64,000 bases of DNA from Reinekea blandensis MED297 (lineage in GTDB: Bacteria; Pseudomonadota; Gammaproteobacteria; Pseudomonadales; Natronospirillaceae): assembly GCF_000153185.1 (NCBI RefSeq), contig NZ_CH724152.1, positions 562,855 through 626,854 on the forward strand, read 5' to 3'. Position numbers and translations under genes: made by a program. The notes beneath the pieces are model-generated. The model made no database searches. It saw nothing but the letters and a program-made list of their open reading frames with translations, and was not told the origin of the DNA. Shown one piece after another: positions 52,130-61,810 of the stretch; positions within the stretch are counted from its first letter, which is position 1; every line of letters starts with the position of its first letter.

Positions 52130-55100
52130 TGGCGATTCATCTTCGTACCGTCGCCCGTCATACCTGGATTACCATCCTTCGGGTAACCCTGATGTTGTTG
52201 ATCCTGTTGGCGATTGCTGTTGCTGTGTTGGTTGGCACCGAAGGTGGGCGAATCACTTTGCTTCAGCAGGGGGTGAAGATTACGCAACTGGTGGCCGGTC
52301 AGGGCGTAACGGCCACAGGCATCCGATCGCCGTCGCTGGGTGATTGGCGGGTGGGCGAGTTGACCTGGCAGGATCGTGTGAACGGGCACCAGGTTCAGGT
52401 TCAGGATCTCCGTCTCAGCTGGCAGTGGTTTTACGCCTTGCAGAATCGTTGGTGGCTCGAAAACCTGCAGGCCAAGCGAGTGACGGTAGCGATTGGCGAG
52501 GGGTCCGAGTCCGCGGCTGACTCGGGTAATGGTTTGGCGGCTCTATACGATTTGTGGCCGCGTATTCCGGCGATCCGTATCGAACGTCTGCATGTCGATT
52601 CCCTGAGGGTGGAACGTCCGCGCTATTCCACACTGGAGGCGCAAGTCGATGCTCAGGGTGAAATCAACTGGGGCGCTCTGCCGCTGCGGTTGTTGTTATC
52701 GATGGAGCATGCCGACACTGGAAACAGCTACGCTCTGCAGGTATCGGCGGACGCCATTGATCGGGTCCGTCTGCAGGGCGCGTTGAACGCACAACCGGAT
52801 ACCGTCTGGTCTCAGTGGTTACTGTGGGATCTTTCAGAAGCCGCGCGTGCCAGCTGGAACATAAACATCGATTACAGCGAAGCCGGTCAGTTAACCGTGG
52901 ACATCGATGACTGGAAGGTGCCCTGGCAGAACGATCTTCTGGCCGGGCAGGGGCAGGTGCGTTACGACATCGATTCGCGCCAGTTGAACTTTAATCCACT
53001 GGCATTCCGCCTTAATGGTAAACCCGCTGAACTGAGTGGTTGGATACAACCGGAGGCTTCTGAACTGTCTGTGCAGGTATCGCAGTGGCCGCTGGCACCC
53101 TTCTCTCAGGTGGCGGGTCTGAACGATGATTTGCAGGGCCGGTTGTCGATCTCGGCCCAATGGCTGGGCGGTTGGCGCGAACCGCGGCTGGACGGTGAGT
53201 TCAGTGCGACCGGCCAGTGGCGGGAATACCCGTTTTCATTGTTAATGAGCAGTCTGGCGGAGCGCTCTGCACTGCGGATTGCGGACGGCGAGCTGGCACT
53301 GGCCGAGAACCGGCTGAATCTTAACGGGGTGGTGGATTGGATAACCGACGAAGTAGACCTGGTGGTCGACGGTCAGCTCACGACGGACACCCTGATCCGG
53401 GAACTGTTGCCGCCCGCACTCGCTGAGTTGTCGGCACAGGGTTCGGTGAATGCGACGATTCAGGGGCCGGTTGCGGACCCCAATGTGGATTTTAACGCGC
53501 GTGTAAACGGCCAATGGCAATCCGACCCGGTTGATGCGGTGGTCAGCGGGCAGTGGCGGCGGCCGAATCTGATCATTGATGATGCCATGGTCTACTCGTC
53601 GTTGCTGCAGGCGGACGGTAACCTGCAGTGGCAAACGGCCGAGCAAAGCCTGACCAGCGAGTGGCAGGTTTCCGAGTGGCGTACGGAACTGCTGGATCGT
53701 CTGAACATTCGTTTCCCGGTGGTTTTTGAGGGGAGCGGGAACGGCGACCTTCAGGTCAACCTGAATGAAGGCGATCTGCAAATGGCCGGCGCGGTGAATG
53801 TGCAGGGGCGTTGGCAGGACTGGCCCCTCAACGCTGATGTTAACATTGCTGAACTGACCGCTCAGGGATTGTCGTTGGGCGATTCCCGTGTGTCTCTTGG
53901 CGAGCGGTCAACGACCGTGAGCGGGGACATTCGCTGGTCTGAACAGCGCCTGGCGCTGGCGTTTGATCATCAGGATTGGCCTCTGTCGACGCTGCCTCCG
54001 TGGTTTGGCTTTTGGCCAGACATTCTGTCGACGTTGGAGGGCGATTGGACCGGTCAGACCCGACTGGATGGACTCTGGACCCGACCGCAGATCCGTTCGG
54101 ACAGTACGCTGGTCGGTCAGTGGTTCGGCGACCCGCTGTCACTCACCTTAGAGACCGACCCGCAAACGTCTGAGTTATGGGCCGTCCCGGAGCTGTCATT
54201 GACCTGGCTGGATGCGCAATGGCAATACTCAGGCGACTTCCGTCCCTGGCAGTTGGAAATGGACGGTCAGGCGCAGGTTGAGGGTTTGCATGCTCGTCAT
54301 TTACCGGCGCTGTCCGAACGCTTTACCGGGCAGCCGCGCGGTCTGCCGGAACGGATGGACGTGTCGCTTGATGCCGATATGGCCATACGCGGTCGCATCG
54401 TGTCGCCGAACCTGTCAGGACAGGCTGCAGTTTATGGTGCGCTCGATGGTGAACCTTTTGAGCTGGAGGCCGATATTGGCTACGTCGATGTCAGTTACAT
54501 CGACATCGATCAGGCAACCGGGACCTGGTCCGACGGTCAATGGTCACTGGACGGATTGGTTGACTGGCGACTGGGGCAAGCGGCGTTATTGGTCGAAACC
54601 GAGTCTCCGGATGTCGATTACCTCATTCCCTGGTTGCAACTTGCGCTGGAAAATCACCCGGCATTTCAGTGGCTGACCGGATGGCAGGGGTCGCTGAATG
54701 GCCAGATAATGATTGATAACCGGACTCAGGATTGGCTGATCAATGGCGATCTGAGCAGTGAGGGTGTGCTGAAAGGTGACGACTATACCCTGCAATGGCA
54801 GGGTCAGGGGCGTTTGCGCCAGGCACTGGACCACGAGTTCTCGGCAACCTGGGCGGATGCGGAGGCAACGGCTTCTCTGAGCAGTACGGCGCAGGCGATT
54901 GAAGGTGACATCAATCTGCAACGATTGGATTACGAGCAGCTCTCGACGTTTTTGCCGGTGGTGCCGGACTGGTTAGCCGGGGTTGTGAATGGCGACTTTA
55001 CCATTCGCGGACCCTGGGGACGGCCAGACATCCGCGCTCGACTCTCCAGTACCGGGCAAATGACGCTTAACGCACCTCACGCCTTTACGGCACACGCTGA

Positions 55101-56838
55101 ATTGTCCGCTCAGGACGGGGAATGGGCGATTGGCCAGGGGGTGTTGGAGTTCCCCGGCGTACTGGAAATGACATTGGACGGTTCGGGTGTCGGCACCGAG
55201 GGCCAGCTGGCGTTTGAAGGCTTGTTGCCGGAAACCCGATACGTCACTCAATCGGATGAGATCGGCTCTGGCGAGGCGTTTTTCCGGTTGAATGCCCAGG
55301 GTGATCTGTTACGGCCGTCATTGGACGGGGAAGTGGAGTGGCGCGCCGAGAACCAGCCCATCGCCCTGACGTCCCAGTTGCAGACGGAGGATGATCATTA
55401 CCAGTTAAGTAGTGTGTTCTATGCCGATGGTCTGACCCGGATTAAAACCAATCTGCAAGTGCCCGTTCAGGCCTTGAACGAGTGGGCCGAGCAATGGACG
55501 CAGACCCCATTGGATCTGACGGTTGCCTTGAACACCCCTTTGAGCGTTCTCGACCCCTTTATTGAAGATCAGCCGGACCTGCGGATTGACGGTGATATCC
55601 AAGGTGAACTGACCCTTAGCGGAACACTGCAGGCACCGCAATGGCGAGGTCAGTTGGATTGGATTAACGGTCAGTTTGAACACGCCGGCTTTGGTAGCCT
55701 GGTGGATGATATTCAGTTGTCGCTGACCGGTGAACAGACCCTTTGGACCGTGCAGGCGCAGGCGACCGATGGCGATGATGGGCAGGTGTCTATCGACGGC
55801 GATATCCGATTCGTTCCCGGCGACACCCTCTTTGGTCACGAACTGTCGGTTGATCTGTCGTTCGCCGACGCAGCTCTGCTCAATCAGGCGCAAATGGATG
55901 CGGCGGTCGATGGTCAAATTCAGGCGACCGGTTCTTATCGGAATCTGTTATTGGCCGGCGAACTGCAGCTGGACCCGCTGAACATTCAGTCCGACACCTT
56001 CCTATGGGAAGGGGCGCCGCAATTGAACATCGTGCAAGCGCAACAAGATGAAACCCCTCAGATAGCTGAGCGTCCCGGCTACTGGCCGGAAGGCGAATGG
56101 GATCTGGATCTGGTCGTCGCCAATCGCGCCAGCCTCTATGGTCAGGGCATCAGTGCCGAGCTGGCCGGCGCTCTGAGCGTGACGGACAGTCTGTACGAGC
56201 CGGTATTGGCCGGTCGGTTTGAACTGGTCCGCGGCAGCTATACCGGTCTCGGACGGGTGTTCCAGCTCACCTCTGGGTCGGTCCAGATTCAGAACAGCCA
56301 GGTTGTGTTGGACATTCGTGGTGAACATCAGACACAGATTCAACTCGACGGGCAGTTGCGGCCCACGTTGATCAACCTTCGGATATCCGGCACGCAAGAC
56401 GCTCTGAGTCTGACGCTGACGTCCGATTCCGGCCTCGAACAGGATGAACTGCTCGCCCAGTTGTTGTTTGGCAAGATTGTTTCGGAACTGGATGTTTTCC
56501 AGGCCATTCAGTTAGCTAATGTGGTCAACAAACTGCGTACCGGCAACAGCGGGTTTGATCTGATTGGCGCCACGCGTGACAGCTTTGATCTGGACTCGCT
56601 GGTGTTCGATACCGAGTCCGATGAGCAGGGGAATCTGCAGTTTAACGTCAGTGCCGGTAAGTATCTGACGAACTTCCTCTATCTCGAAGTGGAGCAGAAT
56701 GTCGGTACAGAACAGGAGTTCCGGGGCAGTATTCAGTATCAGGTTACGCCGAACACCAATCTGGAACTCTACACTCAGGGAGAGGGTGGTGATTTGAACG
56801 ACAACGGTATTGAGTTGAACTGGTCTTGGGATTATTAG
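52129..56838 (+). CDS. tamB: TamB, inner-membrane AsmA-like transport protein
   Basis: A 1569-residue AsmA-like protein with one N-terminal membrane helix (about 12-33) and a long periplasmic, repeated beta-strand region (beta-taco groove). It ends with the conserved TamB/DUF490 domain: LRISGTQDALSLTLTSDSGLEQDELLAQLLFGK and FNVSAGKYLTNFLYLEVEQ. The very end NGIELNWSWDY docks on the TamA barrel. It bridges the inner and outer membranes and is linked to lipid transport. The ATG overlaps the tamA stop (TGATG). Confidence 0.93.
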   Translation: MAIHLRTVARHTWITILRVTLMLLILLAIAVAVLVGTEGGRITLLQQGVKITQLVAGQGVTATGIRSPSLGDWRVGELTWQDRVNGHQVQVQDLRLSWQWFYALQNRWWLENLQAKRVTVAIGEGSESAADSGNGLAALYDLWPRIPAIRIERLHVDSLRVERPRYSTLEAQVDAQGEINWGALPLRLLLSMEHADTGNSYALQVSADAIDRVRLQGALNAQPDTVWSQWLLWDLSEAARASWNINIDYSEAGQLTVDIDDWKVPWQNDLLAGQGQVRYDIDSRQLNFNPLAFRLNGKPAELSGWIQPEASELSVQVSQWPLAPFSQVAGLNDDLQGRLSISAQWLGGWREPRLDGEFSATGQWREYPFSLLMSSLAERSALRIADGELALAENRLNLNGVVDWITDEVDLVVDGQLTTDTLIRELLPPALAELSAQGSVNATIQGPVADPNVDFNARVNGQWQSDPVDAVVSGQWRRPNLIIDDAMVYSSLLQADGNLQWQTAEQSLTSEWQVSEWRTELLDRLNIRFPVVFEGSGNGDLQVNLNEGDLQMAGAVNVQGRWQDWPLNADVNIAELTAQGLSLGDSRVSLGERSTTVSGDIRWSEQRLALAFDHQDWPLSTLPPWFGFWPDILSTLEGDWTGQTRLDGLWTRPQIRSDSTLVGQWFGDPLSLTLETDPQTSELWAVPELSLTWLDAQWQYSGDFRPWQLEMDGQAQVEGLHARHLPALSERFTGQPRGLPERMDVSLDADMAIRGRIVSPNLSGQAAVYGALDGEPFELEADIGYVDVSYIDIDQATGTWSDGQWSLDGLVDWRLGQAALLVETESPDVDYLIPWLQLALENHPAFQWLTGWQGSLNGQIMIDNRTQDWLINGDLSSEGVLKGDDYTLQWQGQGRLRQALDHEFSATWADAEATASLSSTAQAIEGDINLQRLDYEQLSTFLPVVPDWLAGVVNGDFTIRGPWGRPDIRARLSSTGQMTLNAPHAFTAHAELSAQDGEWAIGQGVLEFPGVLEMTLDGSGVGTEGQLAFEGLLPETRYVTQSDEIGSGEAFFRLNAQGDLLRPSLDGEVEWRAENQPIALTSQLQTEDDHYQLSSVFYADGLTRIKTNLQVPVQALNEWAEQWTQTPLDLTVALNTPLSVLDPFIEDQPDLRIDGDIQGELTLSGTLQAPQWRGQLDWINGQFEHAGFGSLVDDIQLSLTGEQTLWTVQAQATDGDDGQVSIDGDIRFVPGDTLFGHELSVDLSFADAALLNQAQMDAAVDGQIQATGSYRNLLLAGELQLDPLNIQSDTFLWEGAPQLNIVQAQQDETPQIAERPGYWPEGEWDLDLVVANRASLYGQGISAELAGALSVTDSLYEPVLAGRFELVRGSYTGLGRVFQLTSGSVQIQNSQVVLDIRGEHQTQIQLDGQLRPTLINLRISGTQDALSLTLTSDSGLEQDELLAQLLFGKIVSELDVFQAIQLANVVNKLRTGNSGFDLIGATRDSFDLDSLVFDTESDEQGNLQFNVSAGKYLTNFLYLEVEQNVGTEQEFRGSIQYQVTPNTNLELYTQGEGGDLNDNGIELNWSWDY

Positions 56839-56852
56839 TGAAACTGCCATCG

Positions 56853-56884
56853 ACTTGCCGGCCGTGATTCGCTGACCGGCAAGT
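56853..56884. terminator. bidirectional stem-loop between tamB and uspA
   Basis: ACTTGCCGG (56853-56861) and CCGGCAAGT (56876-56884) are perfect 9-bp arms between convergent genes. A good T-run is missing on both strands. Confidence 0.65.
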
Positions 56885-56897
56885 TACGAGTCATCGT

Positions 56898-57305
56898 TTA
56901 GCTCGCCTTCACGACCACGACATCGCATTCAGCCTGTGAACAGATTTTCGCAGCTGTGCTGCCGAGGGTGGGTCGACCCAGTTGAGAGCCTCCGCCACGG
57001 TGACTGCCAATGAAGATGGCACCGGCCTGAATGTCCGTCGCGGTTTTCAGGACCTGATCGCTTGGTAATCCCTGGCTGACCTTCAGATGAATACGACCTT
57101 CATTGGCGGCGATATGATGCTCGGCGAAGGCCATGAGCTGGCTGCGTATTTCATCGATGGCGTTTTCATCGGCTTTAACCGGAGCTACCGCCAGCAGCGT
57201 GATGTCGGCGTTACCGTAACGCAGATGAAACAGCGCCTTCTCCAGTATTTGCTCGCCAATCGTCGGGACAGAGACATCAATCGGTGCGAGAATATGTTGA
57301 TACAT
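56898..57305 (-). CDS. universal stress protein (UspA family)
   Basis: A 135-residue Usp-fold protein. ILAPIDVS at the N-terminus, DITLLAVAPV in the middle and the ATP-loop GSHRGGGSQLGRPTLGSTAAKIC, then CDVVVV, fit an ATP-binding universal stress protein. It probably dimerises in the cytoplasm and is made in stationary phase or under stress. It converges with tamB and is divergent from the mdlA gene. Confidence 0.9.
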   Translation of the reverse strand: MYQHILAPIDVSVPTIGEQILEKALFHLRYGNADITLLAVAPVKADENAIDEIRSQLMAFAEHHIAANEGRIHLKVSQGLPSDQVLKTATDIQAGAIFIGSHRGGGSQLGRPTLGSTAAKICSQAECDVVVVKAS

Positions 57306-57386
57306 AATCGTTCCTGATCCGGGTTAACTTTACGGCCTGATGTCCCTGGCTCTCGATTCAGCGAGCGCCGGAACCGGCGATAATGC

Positions 57387-57410
57387 CCTGACAGTCGGAG
57401 AACTGTCAGG
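57387..57410. promoter_or_regulatory. inverted repeat in the uspA-mdlA region
   Basis: CCTGACAGT (57387-57395) and ACTGTCAGG (57402-57410) are perfect 9-bp arms with a 6-base spacer in the 237-base divergent region. A second short repeat, CGCCGG-AA-CCGGCG, lies at 57366-57379. They could be operators for uspA or mdlAB. Confidence 0.5.
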
Positions 57411-57542
57411 TCTACGACTTTACAGTTTAGGCGTTGAGCCGCGGAAATCCACAGTCGTTCAACTAAGCTCTGGAAACTTTCTGGAACCACCCCCATACAG
57501 TGGACTTTCTCTGAAATCGTTAACTAAGGAAAATCGTAAACC

Positions 57543-59288
57543 ATGCAGGTTTTCTGGCAACTCCGTTGGTTTTTCCGTCAACAGTGGCGGCGTTACACCA
57601 TTGCTTTGGTCGCGTTAGTGATCGTGGCCTTTGCGACCATGTTGCCGCCATGGATGATTGGTCAGATTGTTGATTCTATCGGCCAGGGCACCATCACGCG
57701 CGAGAGCCTGTTTGTTCAGATTGGTTGGATACTCGCCGCGGCGGTGATCAGTTATGCCATGCGGGTAACCTGGCGGATTGCGTTGTTTGGGGCCAGTTAC
57801 GATCTGGCCAATGTACTCCGCCAACGCATCTTCCTGCATTTGTCTGTGCAACCACCGTCGTTTTTCCAGAAAATGAAGACCGGTGACCTGATGGCCCGCG
57901 CCACCAATGACGTGCAGGCGATTGAAATGACCGCCGGAGAAGCAGTTTTGGCACTTTTCGACGGCGCCTTGACCGGTTTGATGGTACTGCTGGTCATGAC
58001 GTTGTTCATTTCGTTTCCCTTGACGCTGATTGCGCTGCTACCGTGGCCGATTGTCGGGTTTTTTATGTGGAAGTTTGGCAAAGAACTGCACGCGTCTTTT
58101 CATACGGCACAGGCCAAGTTCAGTGAACTGAATGATGATGTTCAGGAGAGTATTTCGGCGTTGCGGCTGACCCGGGCGTTTGGTCGGGAATTGGTTGAGC
58201 AAGCCCAGTTTGATGCCATTGCTATGGACGCTAATGCGGCCAATCAGCGCGTGGCGCGAACCGACAGCAAATATGACCCGGTCATTCAGATGGGTGTCGG
58301 TTTTTCCTTCTTACTCAGCGTGGCGGGCGGCGCCTGGCTGATTGTTCGTGGTGATCTGACCTTGGGTCAGTTGACCAGCTTTACCCTGTACTTAGGTTAT
58401 ATGATCTGGCCGATGTTTGCCGTTGGCTGGCTGTTGAACCTGGTCGAACGTGGTCAGGCGGCGTATCAGCGTATTGATGAATTATTGAACATGACGCCAG
58501 CCATTGCCGATCAGGGCACCGATGAGTCGACTCATCAGCCAACCCTGTCCATGGCCATTAACGAGTTCCGGTATTCCCCGCAGGGTGAACCGGCGCTGCA
58601 GGACATTCATCTGACGGTGCCGAAGGGGCATCTGTTAGGGATTGTCGGACATACCGGTGCGGGTAAATCGACCCTTATCCAACTGTTAACCCGTGCCGAT
58701 GAAGGACCCGATTGCCGCATTGAACTGGATGGTGTGGCTATCGACCAGTTAACGCTCCATAACCTGCGTCGTCATCTGGCCTGTGTTCCACAGACCCCGT
58801 TTCTGTTCTCGACCACCATTGCGGAAAACATTGCTATGGCTCGCCCGGACGCCACTCAGGCCGAGATTGAAGCCGCAGCCAATGTGGCACAGGTGCATGA
58901 AGACATTCTGCGTTTTCCGGATGGCTACCGAACCGAAGTTGGCGAACGTGGGGTGACGCTGTCGGGAGGGCAGAAGCAACGCATCGCCATTGCCCGGGCG
59001 TTGTTGCAGGACGCCCCGATCCTGATTCTTGACGATGCGCTGTCGGCTGTGGATGTGAAAACTGAGCAGAGCATTCTGGAGCATTTACGCGATGCGCGTC
59101 AGGGTAAAACGACACTGATCATCTGCCACCGATTGTCGGCGGTAGAGACGGCCGATCACATCATCGTTTTGAATCACGGGGAAATTGAGGAGCAGGGAAC
59201 CCATCGGGAACTGCTCGCTGCCGGTGGTAGCTATCGACGTACGTTCGATTACCAGCAGTTGGAGCAGGTAGTGGAGGCCGGACAATGA
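57543..59288 (+). CDS. mdlA: ABC exporter half-transporter MdlA
   Basis: A 581-residue fusion of a six-helix exporter domain (about 15-300) and an ATPase domain (about 335-575). The exporter start and the block WRIALFGASYDLANVLRQ, GDLMARATNDVQAIEMTAGE match MdlA of E. coli. ATPase: Walker A GHTGAGKST, signature LSGGQKQ, Walker B ILILDDALSAVD, where the usual catalytic Glu is Asp, as in the degenerate half of heterodimeric exporters. It pairs with MdlB, whose gene overlaps by four bases (ATGA). Substrate unknown (drug or lipid-like). Confidence 0.9.
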   Translation: MQVFWQLRWFFRQQWRRYTIALVALVIVAFATMLPPWMIGQIVDSIGQGTITRESLFVQIGWILAAAVISYAMRVTWRIALFGASYDLANVLRQRIFLHLSVQPPSFFQKMKTGDLMARATNDVQAIEMTAGEAVLALFDGALTGLMVLLVMTLFISFPLTLIALLPWPIVGFFMWKFGKELHASFHTAQAKFSELNDDVQESISALRLTRAFGRELVEQAQFDAIAMDANAANQRVARTDSKYDPVIQMGVGFSFLLSVAGGAWLIVRGDLTLGQLTSFTLYLGYMIWPMFAVGWLLNLVERGQAAYQRIDELLNMTPAIADQGTDESTHQPTLSMAINEFRYSPQGEPALQDIHLTVPKGHLLGIVGHTGAGKSTLIQLLTRADEGPDCRIELDGVAIDQLTLHNLRRHLACVPQTPFLFSTTIAENIAMARPDATQAEIEAAANVAQVHEDILRFPDGYRTEVGERGVTLSGGQKQRIAIARALLQDAPILILDDALSAVDVKTEQSILEHLRDARQGKTTLIICHRLSAVETADHIIVLNHGEIEEQGTHRELLAAGGSYRRTFDYQQLEQVVEAGQ

Positions 59289-61036
59289 AGACAACCTTTG
59301 TACGGTTACTGACTTACGCGACGGCTTACAAGCGCACGCTGATTTCGGCGTTCCTGCTGTTGTTCCTGGCCACCGGTGCCAGTGTGCTGGGACCTTACCT
59401 GATCAAAGTCTTCATTGACGATTATCTGACTCCCGGGCACTTTGACTGGCCGGATATCGGGGCGCTGACGGCGTTGTATGTTGCCGCACAGCTGATTGCG
59501 GCCGGTGCCTTCTTTATGCAGGCCGTGCGTTTTAATCGCATTGCGCTGGACGTCATTCAGCGCATTCGCCAGCAGGTCTTTGCGCATGTGATGACCCTGC
59601 CGATGGCCTATTTTGACCGGACGGCCACCGGAAGTCTGATCAGTCGGATTACCAACGACACGGAGGCGATCAAGGACCTGTACGTTAACGTCATTTCGGT
59701 GTTTGCACAGAACATTGTCCGGGTGCTGGGTATTCTCATTGCCATGGCGTTTCTGGACATCCGGCTGATGTGGATTTGTGCCACGCTGATTCCGGTGGTG
59801 ATGACGGTGATGTTTCTTTATCAGCGTCTGTCGACACCGATCTTTCAGCGGGTGCGCAGTCTGCTCAGTGACATCAACGCCCGTCTGAATGAAAGCATTG
59901 AAGGTATGAGTGTGATTCAGTTGATGAATCAGCAAAAAGCCTTTGGCGCGGCATTCCGTCGAACCAGTACCGATCATTATCGCGCGAAAATCCGCAACAT
60001 CATCGTCGATGGTTTTCTGTTGCGGGCGTTGGTGGATTTCATCTATACGTTGTTGCTGGCGGCATTGTTGTTCGGGTTTGGCTGGATGGAGTTAAACGCG
60101 ACCGGTGCGGTTCAGATCGGTGTGATTTACGCCTTCATGAACTACCTGGGCAATATTACGGAACCGCTGATTGATATGACCTCCCGATTGAACATGGCGC
60201 AGCAGGCGCTGGTATCTGCCAGCCGCGTATTTGATCTGATGGCTGAAACGTCGGCCCTGACACCAGATACGGCACAGGTGCCGGCGTCTATTGATATTGA
60301 GTTCGATCTGCAACGGTTCAGCTACGATGGACAGAAAGATGTGTTAACGGACATTCAGTTTCACGTGGCCCCGGGTGAGTTTGTTGGCATTGTCGGTCAC
60401 ACCGGCTCGGGCAAGAGCACCCTGATGTCGCTGTTGATGAACTTTTACCCGGTCGAGCAGGGTCGTGTCACTATCGGCGGCTGCGACATCGGTCAGTTGT
60501 CAAAAACCGACCGGACCCGGCTGATCGGTTTTGTACAGCAGGACGCCTTTATCTTCTCCGGTACCATTGCCGATAACATCCGTCTGGATCTGGATCTGAC
60601 CATGGATGAAGTCATCGAAGCCAGCCAGAAGGCGCAGTTGCATGAGGCCATCATGGCCATGCCAAATGGCTATCTGACCGAGCTGACCGAGCGTGGCAAG
60701 AACCTGAGTACCGGCCAGCGTCAGTTGCTCAGTCTGGCCCGGACTCTGGCGCGTCGCCCGGAAATCCTGATTCTCGATGAAACCACTGCGAACATCGATA
60801 GTCATACCGAAGCGCTCATACAACAATCGCTGATGGCGTTGCGCGGCGAAGTGACGCTCATCGCCATTGCCCACCGGCTCAGCACCGTAAAAGACGCAGA
60901 CAAGCTGCTGGTGTTGCACCAGGGGCACATTCAGCAACAGGGTCGACATGCCGAACTGATGCGGGTTGACGGGCTGTACCGGCACCTATACCAGCTTCAA
61001 CAGCAGAAAGACCCACTGACTGAGGCCGAAGCCTGA
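59285..61036 (+). CDS. mdlB: ABC exporter half-transporter MdlB
   Basis: A 583-residue exporter half: six membrane helices (about 15-310) and an ATPase domain (about 340-580) with Walker A GHTGSGKST, an altered signature LSTGQRQ, Walker B ILILDETTANID (catalytic Glu present) and H-loop AHRLSTV. MdlA carries the canonical signature and MdlB the catalytic Glu, so together they make one competent and one degenerate ATP site, as in known heterodimers. It is coupled to mdlA by an ATGA overlap. Confidence 0.9.
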   Translation: MKTTFVRLLTYATAYKRTLISAFLLLFLATGASVLGPYLIKVFIDDYLTPGHFDWPDIGALTALYVAAQLIAAGAFFMQAVRFNRIALDVIQRIRQQVFAHVMTLPMAYFDRTATGSLISRITNDTEAIKDLYVNVISVFAQNIVRVLGILIAMAFLDIRLMWICATLIPVVMTVMFLYQRLSTPIFQRVRSLLSDINARLNESIEGMSVIQLMNQQKAFGAAFRRTSTDHYRAKIRNIIVDGFLLRALVDFIYTLLLAALLFGFGWMELNATGAVQIGVIYAFMNYLGNITEPLIDMTSRLNMAQQALVSASRVFDLMAETSALTPDTAQVPASIDIEFDLQRFSYDGQKDVLTDIQFHVAPGEFVGIVGHTGSGKSTLMSLLMNFYPVEQGRVTIGGCDIGQLSKTDRTRLIGFVQQDAFIFSGTIADNIRLDLDLTMDEVIEASQKAQLHEAIMAMPNGYLTELTERGKNLSTGQRQLLSLARTLARRPEILILDETTANIDSHTEALIQQSLMALRGEVTLIAIAHRLSTVKDADKLLVLHQGHIQQQGRHAELMRVDGLYRHLYQLQQQKDPLTEAEA

Positions 61037-61155
61037 TCGCGACGGGCGCCCAAGCGCGTCCGCAGTCTAATCTGATCCGACATTGTTGTTGGAACAACGC
61101 GATGGCGCTATGGTCTAAGCACATTCGAGTCATAACAACAAAAAAGGAGAGAGCG

Positions 61156-61515
61156 ATGCTGACGTATCAGGGGAAATGTCATTGTGGTGCGGTCACCTTT
61201 GAAGTCACCGCTGAGGAACCTTTAACGGCGGGAGCCCGCTGCAACTGTTCACTGTGCCGCCGCAAAGGGTTCGTGATGGCGCTGCTGCCGAGCGAGAACT
61301 TCCGCTTGACCGGCGGGGCGTCGGAACTGACCGACTATCAGTGGAACACTCAACAGGCGCATCATTATTTTTGCCGTCACTGCGGCATTTACACGCACCA
61401 TCAACCGCGCACGGCACCGGATAAAATCGGCGTCAATGTCGGCTGTATTGATGAGCTGGAACCACTGACCTTTGATGTGGAGCTGAGAAACGGTCAGGCC
61501 CTGTCCATCGAGTAA
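61156..61515 (+). CDS. GFA / CENP-V family zinc protein
   Basis: A 119-residue protein with GFA zinc ligands CHCGAV, CNCSLCRRKG and CRHCGIYTHH. ATG 61156 follows AAAAAGGAGAG at 61141-61151. It is shorter than the family member at 40549 and not closely similar to it. Function unknown; some GFA-like proteins act on glutathione adducts. A 279-bp mobile element starts 15 bases after its stop codon. Confidence 0.82.
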   Translation: MLTYQGKCHCGAVTFEVTAEEPLTAGARCNCSLCRRKGFVMALLPSENFRLTGGASELTDYQWNTQQAHHYFCRHCGIYTHHQPRTAPDKIGVNVGCIDELEPLTFDVELRNGQALSIE

Positions 61516-61530
61516 ACCGCTCCTACTTCA

Positions 61531-61809
61531 GGGCACCTCTAATAAGTCTGATGGTGCTATGGCTTTTCAGAAAAAGTGGCTGTCTAGGCGCGGTTTGCAG
61601 TGAATGTCGGGACTTTTGCAAAAACCGGAACAACGACAGGCGCTTTTTCTGAAAGTCGGGATGCCGCACCACCCTCCGGGCGGGCCTGAACAGCCCAGTG
61701 GGCATCGTAATCAATAGCCGGATATAGAATATCTATGATCCAGCTATCAAATCTCGCCACTGAACCGTTCAGGCTCCGCAGAGTTCCCTCAGACTTATTA
61801 GAGGTGCCC
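61531..61809. mobile_element. MITE-like element with 21-bp perfect terminal inverted repeats
   Basis: The ends 61531-61551 and 61789-61809 are perfect inverted repeats of 21 bp that begin GGGCACCTCTAATAAG. They are flanked by the 4-bp direct repeat TTCA (61527-61530 and 61810-61813), as expected of a target-site duplication. The 279-bp body has no transposase and holds an internal 12-bp inverted repeat (61565-61576 with 61643-61654). It is a non-autonomous element, perhaps mobilised by an IS in the genome. Confidence 0.85.
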
Positions 61810-61810
61810 T

